The position numbers and the translations under genes were made by a program. The notes beneath the pieces are model-generated. The model ran no database searches and was not told where the DNA came from. It worked only from the letters and a program-made list of their open reading frames with translations. Shown here in pieces: positions 46,220 through 56,628 of a stretch of 64,000 bases of DNA. Every line of letters begins with the position of its first letter. The first letter of the stretch is position 1. The DNA comes from Flammula alnicola (lineage: Eukaryota > Basidiomycota > Agaricomycetes > Agaricales > Strophariaceae): assembly GCA_015499995.1 (NCBI GenBank), contig JADNRV010000106.1:62001-126000 (forward strand), read 5' to 3'.

Positions 46220-47050
46220 GTGCGTTAGTTGGGGTTCAAATGGGCGTCGGATGACGCACCTGTCGGATCTCCCACTCCATGGGTCTTCCCTTCTGGTTCT
46301 ATCCCTCGGTTCCATCGTCCGCGAGTGAAAGAGCCCCGTATTGCGATGGCAGGGGAGTGATAAGATAACGGTTGAGAGTGAACATCAACCGTGTGAACGC
46401 GGTCGATGTGCGTTTCGGCAAATGCCGAGACGCACTTTGACACGCTTTCGCGCTCGCGCATTCACCTCCGGCACCTCCTCGCTGACGACGAAGGAGCTCT
46501 AAGCTTATTCAAATGAATATATCACCCCACACCTGCCATTTACGCCTCCGTAATCCCAGCATCACCGGCCACCACGAGCACGAACGACGGTCGTGCTTGT
46601 TTGTGCAGTCCGAACGCGATCTCCAAGACATTCGCCCCGTTCCTCCTCTCGAGTCACCACGAGTGCTAACAAGCATCGTTAATGCACCCGGTCTGTCTGT
46701 CAGAAATGAGAGGGTGGAAGGGAGCTTTCGAGTTAGTCTTAGTTAGTTAGTTACTATAAATTTAATAGACATTTTTGTGCAATAGTTCACGGATAAAGAC
46801 TCTGTATCATTGAGGTTGCTGAATGCAATAAAAAAGAAGAGTCAGTACCTGTATAAATAATTACTTTTCGTTCATCCGTTGTCTCACTTGACCCACGAGC
46901 GCCTAGTTAAGCGCCCATCACGGTTATTTTTCCCTTAACCGGTATCTTATCGCTTATTACTAATTCACCGCATCATTAGGGATAGGGATAGGGGCACCCT
47001 GACCCTAAACTCCTGAACCATCTTTTCGCTTCACCGTTTGGCGTGTTGTA
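46220..47050. repeat. Composite repeat module, copy R2
   Basis: Nearly identical to R1 (30610-31455), with the same order of landmarks, ending in TTAGGGATAGGGATAGGGG (46976) and GTGTTGTAGGCCTCCGAAAT. Confidence 0.88.
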
Positions 47051-47055
47051 GGCCT

Positions 47056-47840
47056 CCGAAATTGCGAGGATAGACCATCCTCGAGTTTCACGACACACTG
47101 TCTGCACACACAGTAATGCGAGGATGGTCTATGCTCGCATTTCACGACACACTGTGCGCACATCCACGGGAGCATGGACTATCCTCGCATTTCATGACAC
47201 ACTGTGTGCACATACATCCACGCGAGCATGGACTATCCTCGCATTTCGCGATGCACCGTCTGCATGTCGTCCGACAATATCCGAGCATAGTATATGCTCA
47301 CTTGAGTATTGTACGGCATGCCCTGCAACATTCGAGCGTAGTCTATGCTCGCTCGAGTGTGTATGGCATGTCCTACAATCTTCGAGCATAGTCTATGCTC
47401 GCGTGTTGTATGGTACATCCCGCAGTACGCGAGCATAGAATACTCGAGCACAGTCTATGCTCGCGTATTGTATGGCACATCCACAATGCGAGCATAGTCT
47501 ATGCTCGTTCGAGTACATGTGTCATACAATATTCGAGCACAGTCTATGCTCGAGTATTGTACGGCACATGCCACAGTATGCGAGCATAGACTATGCTCGT
47601 TCACGTGGGTACGTGTGGTGTACAATACTCGAGCACAGTCTACGCTCGAGTATTGTACGGCACATGCCACAGTACGCGAGCATAGTCTATGCTTAACCCT
47701 AAGTCTATGCTCGTTCAAGTGGGTGTATCCTACAATATTCGAGCACAGTCTAAGCTCGAGTATTGTATGGCAACATGCCACAGTACGCGAGCATAGACTA
47801 TGTATGCTCGTTCACGTGGGTACGTGTGTTGTACAAACCG
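47056..47840. repeat. Palindrome array after module R2
   Basis: Starts with GCGAG(G/C)ATRG...CTATNCTCGC palindromes and passes into longer ones whose outer arms are ACAATATTCGAGC/GCTCGAGTATTGT or GCGAGCATAG/CTATGCTCG. About fifteen palindromes can be counted. Confidence 0.8.
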
Positions 47841-48345
47841 TGCGAACACGGTTGATGGGCGCTTCGGCAAACGCCGAAACGCACTTTGACACGCTTAGAT
47901 TCGCCCACGACGGACGCACGAACGAGCTTCGTGTGTGTTCATTCACTTCTGGTACCTCCTCGCGATGAAGAATATGCTTAGAGCTTGTTGGAGTGAACAT
48001 ACCACCCCGCATCTGCCAGCTCCGCCTCCGTAAACCCAGCTTACAATAAGTTTAATAGACATATTTGTGTCATAGTTCACGGATATGTATCATTAAGGTT
48101 GCTGAATGTGACGAAACGGAAGAGTACAGTACCTGTATAAATAATTGCTTTCCGAGTTCCCAACCTTTGTCTCACTGACCCACGGGCGCCTAATTTAGCG
48201 CCCATCACGGTTATTTAACCCTAGCCGTTATCTTATCTCCTATTGCTAAGTCGCCGTACCATTAGGGCTAGGGATAGGGATAGGGCGGCCCTAACCCTGG
48301 GCTCCTGAACCATCATTTCACTTCATAGTTTGGTGTGATGTAGGC
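47841..48345. repeat. Composite repeat module, copy R3
   Basis: ACACGGTTGATGGGCGCTTC hairpin region, GGTACCTCCTCGC, TAAGTTTAATAGACATATTTG, GCGCCCATCACGGTTATT and TTAGGGCTAGGGATAGGG in the same order as R1/R2, more diverged. Confidence 0.8.
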
Positions 48346-49245
48346 CCCCGAAATTGCGAGCATAGACCATGCTCGCCTTTCACCACGCAGATCCACAGCA
48401 CTGCGCACACACTGTCTGCACTCACAATAATGCGAGGATGGTCTATCCTCGCATTTTACGATGCACTGTGAGCACATACAACCACGCGAGGATATTCTAT
48501 CCTCGCGTTTTCACGTTGTACTGCCTGCCAGTGCAACCACGCGAGGATAGTCTATCCTCGCGTTTTCACATTGAACTGTCAGCAAGTACGACCACGCGAG
48601 GATAGTCTATCCTCGCGTTTTCCCGCTGCACTGGCTGCCAGTGCAACCACGCGAGGATAGTCTATCCTCGCGATCCTCTGTAGTACTGTGCATGTTCTCC
48701 TACAATATCTGAGCGTAGTCCATGCTCGCTCGAGCGTGTACAGCATGTGCCACAATGTCCGAGCACAGTCTATGCTCGGTATGTATGCATGTACGCGAGC
48801 ATAGTCGCTCGATGCTGTACAATACCCGTACCGAGCATAGTCTATGCCTCGAGTACTGTATGGTGTGTCCTACTAGCAATCTATGCCGAGTACGGACATC
48901 CAGTACTAGCTAGCTCGAGGTGCACGTGTCCATATGAGCATGTCTATGCTCGCATATGTACGGCACTAGTATGCGGCTAGTCTGCTCGTTCGAGTAATGT
49001 GTGTACAATATCGAGCACAGTCTACGCTCGAGTATTGTACGGCACATGCCACAATACGCGAGCGTATACTATGCTCGTTCACGTGGGTACGTGTGTTGTA
49101 CAATATCCGAGCACAGTCTATGCTCGCGTATTGTACAGCACATTCCACAGTATGTGAGCATAGACTATGCTCGCTCCAGTGTGTACGTGTGTCCTACAAT
49201 ACTCGAGCACAGACCGTGCTCGAGTATTGTGCGGCTGCTCTCCTA
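48346..49245. repeat. 55-bp palindrome satellite and related palindromes after R3
   Basis: CGCGAGGATAG/CTATCCTCGCG palindromes start at 48485, 48540, 48595 and 48650, an exact 55-bp spacing. They are followed by longer, more varied palindromes with GAGCATAGTCTATGCTC cores to about 49215. Confidence 0.82.
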
Positions 49246-49660
49246 TGTGAGGACATTTCATCCTCACGTAGACGAGTACGTTCCGTGCTCGCGTATGCGA
49301 GGACGTTCCATCCATCGACCATGTTCACACGGTTGATGGATATTTCGGCAAACGCCGAGAGGCAGGCGAGCATATAACATACTCCCAGAGGTGAGTATTT
49401 TACGTCCTCGTATATGCGAGGACATTCCATCCTCGCATAGACGAGGACGTCCCATCCTCGCATAGGCGAGTATTTTCCGCACTCACGTAGGTGAGTATGT
49501 TGCTCGTGTAGGCGAGTATTTTACATGCTTGTGTAGGCGAGTATTTTCCACACTCACGTAGGTGAGTATGTTGCGTGCTCGCATATGGGAGGACATTATG
49601 TCCTCGCATAGACGAGTACGTTCTGTGCTCGCGTATGTGAGGACGTTCCATGCTCCATCG
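49245..49660. repeat. Palindrome array, GCGAGGACRTTCCATCCTCGC type
   Basis: Successive hairpins have arms GTGAGGACAT/CATCCTCAC, GACGAGTACGT/GTGCTCG and GGCGAGTATTTTCC/CACTCACGTAGG. The class is the same as 29250-29560. Each end carries a copy of CACACGGTTGATGG. Confidence 0.7.
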
Positions 49661-50165
49661 ACCGTGTTCACACGGTTGATGGGTGTTTCGGCAAACGCCG
49701 AGACACACTTTGACACGCTTTCACGCTCATTCAACTCACCTCCGGCACCTCCTCGCTGATGACGAACAAGCTCTAAGCTCATTAGAATGAACATACCAGC
49801 ATCTGCCGGTAATACGAGGGTGGAAGAGAGCTTTTGAATTAGTCTGAGTTAGTTACTATACATTTAATGGACATATTTTGTCTAATAGTTCACGGATGAA
49901 GGCTATATCATTGAGGTTGCTGAATGTGATAAAAAGGAAGAATCAGTACTTGTTTAAATAATTGCTTTCCGAGTTTCTAACGCTTTGTCTCATTTAACGC
50001 ACGGGCGCCCAATTAAGCGCCCATCACGGTTTTTTAAATTAGCCGTTATCTTATCTCTCATCGGTAATTGGCCGTATCATTAGGGATAGGGATAGGGATA
50101 GGGGGCCCTAACCCTGGGCTCCTGAAGCGTGATTTCACTTCATAGTTTGGCGTATTGTAGGCCTC
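49661..50165. repeat. Composite repeat module, copy R4, with four-run G tract
   Basis: The same landmarks as R1-R3. TAGGGATAGGGATAGGGATAG followed by GGGG (50081-50105) has four or more GGG runs with three-base loops and could fold as a G-quadruplex. It is followed by CCCTAACCC, so the block can also pair back on itself. Confidence 0.82.
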
Positions 50166-50172
50166 CGAAATT

Positions 50173-50800
50173 GCGAGGATAGTCTATCCTCGCAATTCAC
50201 AGTACACTGTCTGCACTCACAACCACGCGAGGATAGTCTATCCTCGCGTTTTCACGGTGTACTGCCTGCAAGTACAACCACGCGAGGATAGTCTATCCTC
50301 GCGTTTCACGGTGTACTGTCTGCAAGTACAACCACGCGAGATAGAATATCCTCGCGTTTCACGGTGTACTGCCTGCAAGTACAACCACGCGAGGATAGTC
50401 TATCCTCGCGTTTTCACGGTGTACTTACTGGCTGCAAGTGAAAGCACGCGAGGATAGTCTATCCTCGCGTTTTCACGTTGCACTGGCTGCAAGTGCAACA
50501 ACGCGAGGATAGACTATCCTCGCGATCCTCTGTAGTGCTGTGCATGTTTGCAACCCCGCGAGGATAGTCTATCCTCGCGTTTTCACGTTGCACCGGCTGC
50601 ACGTGCAACCACGCGAGGATAGTCTACCCTCGCGTTTTCACGGTGCACCGGCTGCAAGTACGACCACGCGAGGATAGACTATCCTCAAGTTTTCACGTTG
50701 TACTGTCGGCAAGTGCAACCACGCGAGGATAGTCTATCCTCGCGTTTTCACGTCGTACTGGCTGCCAGTGCAACCACGTGAGGATATTCTATCCTCGCGA
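50173..50800. repeat. 55-bp palindrome satellite, twelve copies
   Basis: Palindromes with arms CGCGAGGATAG/CTATCCTCGCG begin at 50173, 50226, 50281, 50335, 50388, 50447, 50502, 50557, 50612, 50667, 50722 and 50777. The last six steps are exactly 55 bp. Between them sits a second hairpin, TGTACT...AGTACA in early units and TGCACT...AGTGCA in later ones. The two hairpins alternate through the array. Confidence 0.92.
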
Positions 50801-51260
50801 TCCTCTGTAGTACTGTGCATGTTGTCCTACAATATCTGAGCATAGTCTGTGCTCGCGTGAGCGTAGTCCATGCTCGCTCGAGCGTGTACAGCATGTGCCA
50901 CAATGTTCGAGCACAGTCTATGCTCGGGTATTGTATGGCACATTCCACAGTACGCGAGCATAGTCTACGCTCGAGTGCTGTATGGCTCGTACTACAATAC
51001 GGCGCATCCTACAGTACTCGAGCATAGTCTATGCCCACTCGAGTACTGTATGGTGTGTCCTACAATATTCGAGCACAGTCTGCGCTCGAGTATTGTACGG
51101 CACATCCCACAATACACGAGCACATTCTATGCTCACTCGATTTGTATGGCATGACCTGCAATATTCGAGCGTAGTCTATGTTTGCTTGATCTTGTACAAT
51201 CCTAATGTTCGATTATCCAGTACTCGAGTTAAAACGAGTATAGAACGTCCTCGCTCAACT
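50801..51260. repeat. Longer palindromes after the satellite
   Basis: Palindromes with TCGAGCACAGTCTRYGCTCGA cores and ACAATA/TATTGT outer arms, similar to 47270-47840 and 31735-31975. Several carry single mismatches near the centre. Confidence 0.75.
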
Positions 51261-51389
51261 TCTTTTACTCACTCTGTGCGAGCTCTCTAACAGACGGTTG
51301 TACGGCAGGGGAATAATTTTTTTATTGAAAACACTACTATGTATATACTCTATCTACGGCGAGCTAAGGGCTCGCAGAGGCGCGGATGG

Positions 51390-52340
51390 CGGAATTAGGT
51401 GAACGAGCTTCATGCTCGTTCATGAGTGAGCCGGCGAGCAAGGTGCGGAGGAAGGCGACGGTTGTGGAGAATGCGGGGCAGGTGCACGAACGAGTACGAA
51501 CCTCATTCGTGCATGAGGAGGCCGGCAAAGTTCGAAGCACGGAGGATGTGAGGCAGGTGCAGGAAAAAGCACGAAGCTCGTTCGCGCGTGAGGTTGCTGG
51601 CGAGGTTGGGAGGACAGAGGTGGCGGTAGTCGAGGTCGCGGAGTGTCTACACGAACAAGCATGACATTCGTTCGTGCTCCTTGGTAGCCATTGACGGAGC
51701 AGGCGGGGTGCGAGACGTGGCGAATGAGTTGCAAGAGGTTTCGAGATGGAACGAGGAGACGCTGCACGAACGAGCACGAAGCTCATTCGTACTTGTCGTG
51801 GGCGGAGACGGGCTGCGAGACATTTGAAGATGGAGAAGGGGGGGGGCATGCGGCCGCGGGACGCCTGCGCGAACCAGCACGACACTTGTTCGTGCTCGCG
51901 GTGGCCAGGGACGGGGTAGATAGGCGGCGAGAGGGGGCAGGGGACTTGGAAGCTGCGTGGAGGGCGCCGAAAAGGAGATAGGCGGGTGGTAGGAGGCAAG
52001 CAGTGGAAAGGATGTGCGGGGTATGAACGGGCACGATGGAGACGGCTGTGCCGACGAGCACGACGCTTGTTTCGTGCTCGAGAGGGTACAGGCGGGGTGC
52101 ACACGGAGACGGTGGATTTGAAGGCCGCCGGCCGCCTCAAGAACGAGCACGAAGCACGTTCGTGCTCGTTGTGACTCGAGAGGAGGCGCGAGGGCGGTTG
52201 TGGAGGCCGCGTTGGGCTCGTACGTGCTCGAGGCCGCCGGAGGAGGTAGGGGGCGAGGGGACGGAGGCAATAGTCTGGGAGGCCGCGCGGCGGGTGTACG
52301 GACCAGCACGATGTCCGATCGTGCTCGACATCGCCAGCGA
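51390..52340. repeat. GAACGAGCACGAAGCTCGTTC hairpin repeat, third cluster
   Basis: At least ten hairpins at 60-120 bp spacing have arms such as GAACGAGC/GCTCGTTC (51399), ACGAGTACGAA/TTCGTGC (51487), ACGAGCACGAAGC/TTCGTAC (51768), ACCAGCACGA/TCGTGCTCG (52302). GC-rich with long open frames on both strands (up to 258 codons) that read as Ser/Arg/Pro-rich repeats; I do not call them genes. Confidence 0.7.
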
Positions 52341-53158
52341 GAGGCAGAGGGGATGGGATATGGGAGGTTCCAGACCTACGTTACACGTAGATGAGCAACA
52401 CCGCTCGTCTCCACGAGAAAACGAGGACATACCGTATGTGTAACACCAACGAACCCCCAACGTCAAGCCCAGCCCGCACAGGCAACATCTAACTCCGACG
52501 ACGGGCAGCTCTCGAAGATGGGAAGGATGGCGGGTGATGCGATAAGGCTCCATATGCCTTAACTCAGAGGTGCGTGAGGGGTTGGCAGGTTTCTCCTCCA
52601 TCAAACCTAGTGCGGTAGGGTCTGCACCAGGTCTGATGGAGGAAAGACGCGGAATTCGCATCCAGGGCGAGTCTAGGTGGCACTTTCAGCGAGTCCGAGG
52701 GCAGAAGTGCGAAACACTCACGGAAAAGGATGCTCGTCGAACCCCAGATTCGAGGAGCACACGATTTGGAACTCAATGCATACGTAGGAGTTATACCCCA
52801 TACGCTGCACGGGCGAGATACAAGACGAGCGGCTTACGGAAAAGGCGTTGGAATGAAAGCAGACGCAGGAGTCACACTCCATACGTTGCGAAGATGCCCG
52901 TGTCAAGGCGAGATGGGAGAGATGGATTGGCGTCGTTGTTTGTTTCAAAGGCCGTTGTTTGTTTCAAAGGCCAACAATGTTTGTTCTCGGCCGGCGCCGA
53001 ACGTCAACGTTTGCGTTCGACAACGATAACGATCACCACCACCACCACCGCAGCATTGTGGGTTTAACTCGCAATGCCTGCTCTTCTCTTTGTTCGTACA
53101 CTGGCTGTATTGCCTCGTCAGTCTGGATCTCGCGGATGGGCAGGATTGTGAGTATTAC
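52341..53158. other. No gene recognised
   Basis: Contains the phrase shared with 45048, the direct repeat TTTGTTTCAAAGGCC (twice near 52948-52975) and a CAC microsatellite (53034-53050). The 165-codon frame from 52570 has no recognisable text. Confidence 0.4.
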
Positions 53159-53235
53159 TCGCAATGGCTGGCCTCCTGGATCTCTCGGATAACCGTCGCA
53201 ATGGCTGGCCTCCTGGATCTCTTGGATAACCGTCG
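53159..53235. repeat. 37-bp tandem repeat, two copies
   Basis: TCGCAATGGCTGGCCTCCTG plus GATCTCTCGGATAACCG is repeated with one difference (CTTGG). Partial copies flank it. Confidence 0.85.
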
Positions 53236-53369
53236 CACTCGCTGTGCCCTCTCCACCTGCTCGGTCGCATTTTGACTCCCCTGTCTTTGCACTCGGACAT
53301 CCGGACGCCAACCTTTGGTCTTCGCGAATGCGCTCGACTCGTAAGTCTCTTTATTTTCTTGTCATTCCA

Positions 53370-54175
53370 TGGAACTCAAGCTCCGGCTCCAGAACGAACA
53401 AGTTCTGCCCTCGTTCGTTGTCCCCATAGCCCCGCACAATCCAGTTCAAGCTTCCACATCCGCCGCTAGCTCTCTCCGCGCCCGCGCCCAACCTCTTCCG
53501 TATTTGCCTCCATGGCGAACGAGCTTCGCACGAGTTCATTCACACCACCACCGTCTCGCCGCGTGCCATCCAGACCGCTTCCGGCTTCCCTCCTCGACAA
53601 ACGCATGAGCGCGGGGCACTCGTTCGTCGATCCCATCGGACCCTCTCTGCATAACTCGAACCGCTAGCGGCTTCCACGTTGCCGCCAGCCTCCCCTGCAT
53701 CCACTTGGATGACCACCTCCCCCTGCGGCGTAACTCAAGCGTCCACACCTGCCCCCACCTTCGTCGGCGTCCGCCTTGACGATGAATGAGCTCGATGCTC
53801 GTTCGTTGTCGCCACCACTCTTTGCCGCGCGACTTGGCCGTCTCCTCCACCTCGAATCCGCTCCGCATCCACGCAGATGACAAATGAGCCTCGCGTTCGT
53901 TCGTCCACACTAGCACCTTGTCTGCGACAGTGTCCACGCGTCGAGAGCCTCCACACATGCATGAGTGCTCTCTCTGCCTGATTTCACCGTCTCGCTGGAT
54001 CCACGTCCTCCGAATGCACGTTGATGACGAACGAGCTCGTCTGTCTAACCACCCACCCTGCGCCGCCCTCACCATCTGCACGACGTCCGATCTGCTCCGC
54101 ATCCGTGCTGATGACGGCTCGCTCTTTGTCAACACCGACCCAACTCTGCGGTGCATGCTTGCGCCGACGAAGGGA
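53370..54175. repeat. GAACGAGC-type hairpin repeat, reverse orientation
   Basis: The hairpin class of 51390-52340 read on the other strand: GACGAATGAGCTCGATGCTC GTTCGTTGTC near 53777, GACGAACGAGCTCGTC near 54021 and others. Long minus-strand frames (up to 206 codons) are by-products of composition. Confidence 0.6.
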
Positions 54176-54805
54176 TAACGTACCCAATGAGGCCACGTAA
54201 GCTATCCTCAACCCCTCTGATCCCTTTCTCTACCATCGCTGATGACGACCGTGACTGTCTAGCTTCCAGACAGCGTTTCGAACGCTACGGAGAGAGAAGG
54301 GGCAGGTAAGCAAGCGCCGATCACAACAAAACTGACGAAAGACTGACATTATGGGCATACAGCACATTGGCGGCTGGTCACAGCATCTCCTGCCTCTCCG
54401 CATGCATTCCACCAACGTCGAGCTCATGTGTAACCCGCCGAACGTCTAGCGTACCGCCAAATGAAAAGGAGAGTCGATCGCTGGCGAGAGTTCAAGCCAA
54501 GGGTGCGGCGTGTTGAGGGCAGGGGCCGCGTGCTGGCTCGCGATGCTAGCCGCTTCCAGCAACTCGCAGTCGACGGGTGGAGGTACTGATTGAGAGGATA
54601 GGCTAACGTTGACGTTAAAAGGTGAGTATGTACGATCGAAATATGACACGTACTATATACTAATGTCGCCCTCTCTCCGTCATCGCCATCGCCGCTGCAT
54701 GGACTCGTCAAATCCAACGTGAACCCCGCCATCCATCCATCCATCCATTGACGACTGGCGCCGCTGGGCCCACTTGCACCAAACACCTCGGCATCTGCTT
54801 CGACA
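54176..54805. other. No gene recognised
   Basis: Only composition-driven open frames. CATCCATCCATCCATC near 54729 is a short microsatellite. Confidence 0.4.
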
Positions 54806-54935
54806 AAGATCGGTCTCCTCAGAGATGCCGGTGTCGGAAAGACTGTGTTGATCGAGGAACTGAACAACACAAGGTCACCGAGACCCATGGTGGTTTCTCC
54901 ATCTTCTGCGACAAAGGACATACGAATGAGCTTCG
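54806..54935 (+). pseudogene. atp2: Fragment of mitochondrial ATP synthase beta subunit (Walker A region)
   Basis: The frame reads KIGLLRDAGVGKTVLIEELN and then, after a shift, HGGFSIFCDKGHTNE. This matches the P-loop region of the beta subunit as I know it (GGAGVGKTVLIQELINN then AHGG[YF]SVF). The first Gly pair of the P-loop is mutated (RD for GG). The frame breaks within NN-T, and nothing of the rest of the protein is adjacent. It runs directly into a GAATGAGCTTCGTGCTTGTT hairpin of the repeat family. Confidence 0.75.
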
Positions 54936-55665
54936 TGCTTGTTCGTTGACGTTCAGGATGCGGCTCGTGGATGAACGAGCGTAGAGCTGGTTTGTCCGCT
55001 GGACCACCTCGGCGACAGGGCGTTCGAGTATCAAAGCTGGATGCGGCGACGCCTTGCACCCCGATTCCATGCTTCGCAAGTCTCAGAGCACTTAGCTAGG
55101 TTTCGAGAGAGTACGTAGAAACTGTATATTAGTATTTTGTTTAATAAAAAAACTAAGGGCATGCGGAATGACCATAAGTTGAAATTTATAATTAAAGATA
55201 CTAAGTATTTCGTACCAGAAACACGAAATGAATAAGAACGATGCATATTTATTTTTAAGTGTGTTGTGAATAATCGGAAATGCTATGCATTTTTATCCAG
55301 CTGACAGGAAACGGACGAAAATGGCGGATAGAAGTTTTTCGGTAGTCTACAGAGGAAGAACGTAATGTCAATAAGGATACGGAATTGTGAGTATAGACAT
55401 CGACTTGAAGAACTATCGGAAATTGAGTGACTATAGACGTAACCGAGAAGCTAGACAGTTACGAAAATTTTTGAAAAGAAATAGCGCAGATAGTTTCACG
55501 AAGAATGATGTTTAACTATTAGATACTGGTAAAGTATTTGATTCAATTTAGAGTAGAATTAGCCTATGTACTTGTAATTACAGTTACGAAAATTCAGAAC
55601 TAGAGTGAGATAGTATAGATATTGTATGTAACAAGTAACATATATAATATCAAGTATAGACTATA
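54936..55665. other. No gene recognised
   Basis: The first 100 bases contain GAACGAGC-type hairpins. The rest is AT-rich without domains or clear repeats. Confidence 0.45.
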
Positions 55666-55809
55666 TCTATACTATAAATCGAGGAGGGACTTTCTCACGT
55701 GACAGACAAAGACCTGTCACAATTGCTCACAGACAAAACAGTCACGTCTCTCTGCCGTTCCACATCGAGGCCAACGGCACGCCCGTGCGAAGCACGGGTC
55801 ACGCGCTCG
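55666..55809 (+). mobile_element. Short Helitron-like element, 144 bp
   Basis: It starts TCTATACTATAAATCG after an A. It ends with a hairpin CCCGTGC-GAA-GCACGGG (55782-55798) followed seven bases later by CTCG. Helitrons begin with TC and end with a hairpin plus CTRR; here the last four bases deviate (CTCG). No coding capacity, so non-autonomous. Confidence 0.6.
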
Positions 55810-56386
55810 TCTATTCTATAAAACACGACATGGGGGGACAAGTTACGTAAGACATAACTTATATGTCATATTACAAACGAGTGGGCGGTGCAACTGACGC
55901 CGTCAAGCCCGATTTGGAATCGATGGGGCCGGTCTAGCCAGGCCTAGCCCGATGCCTGGCACCAGTCACCGCTCGATCTCGCACGCGCAGGTCTCGCCAT
56001 CTTGCGTTCTCACGTCCGAGTGCATCTCACTACTGCACATCTCGGGGTCACGGGTAAGGGGTGCTAAACATGGGCCAGGGTAGGGTATTCATGTAGGAGT
56101 TCTATGCACGGGTAGGTGTACTTACTATGCATAGCCCCATGGGTAGGGGTACTATGCACAGGTAGGAATACTATGCATGGGGTACAGCTACAGGTATTAC
56201 TATTACTTCCATTGGTTATTTCTTGCAAGTTTTTCTGCTTTAATTTAGTTGGAAATCAAATTAGACAATTCTTTTCATTCAGAGTGTAGCAATCTGTTGA
56301 GTAGTTTATTTTGAACTCTTTTCAAGGATCAAGCTCAAGATTTACAAACATTGAAAGACCGTGCGAAGCACGGGTCCACAGTCTAG
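55810..56386 (+). mobile_element. Helitron-like element, 577 bp, directly after the first
   Basis: It starts TCTATTCTATAAAAC and ends with hairpin CCGTGC-GAA-GCACGG (56359-56373), then CTAG at 56383-56386 followed by T. The start and end motifs match those of the preceding element, and the two abut with no spacer. The interior has CATGGGTAGG/CTATGCAC phrases repeated (56040-56180). Non-autonomous. Confidence 0.7.
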
Positions 56387-56628
56387 TGTATATATGTCAG
56401 AATGACCCAGAACCCAGAACCTGATAATCTAGAACATGATAGAAATAGAGAGCAATAAAAGTATTAAATATTGAAAGTCAATCCATTATTAGTGTTACTT
56501 GCGTCTGGATGTAAGTTATTTCAAATTGTTATCAGATTACATAGAATAACAAGTTGAAGGGAAAAGACGTAGAGTAATAGAAAGTGAATAGTATAAAGGA
56601 GACGGCAATAGACATATATTGTATATTA

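Noticed and set aside
50173..50800. CRISPR-like array (regular palindromic repeats with spacers)
   Set aside because: The host is clearly a eukaryote, the spacers are themselves similar hairpin repeats and not unique, and no cas genes are present.
51364..52309. 258- and 220-codon minus-strand frames
   Set aside because: Same reason: composition of the hairpin repeat, with no splice sites or conserved text.
54424..55059. 211-codon minus-strand frame
   Set aside because: It is antisense to the ATP synthase beta fragment and hairpin repeats; no domain on the minus strand.
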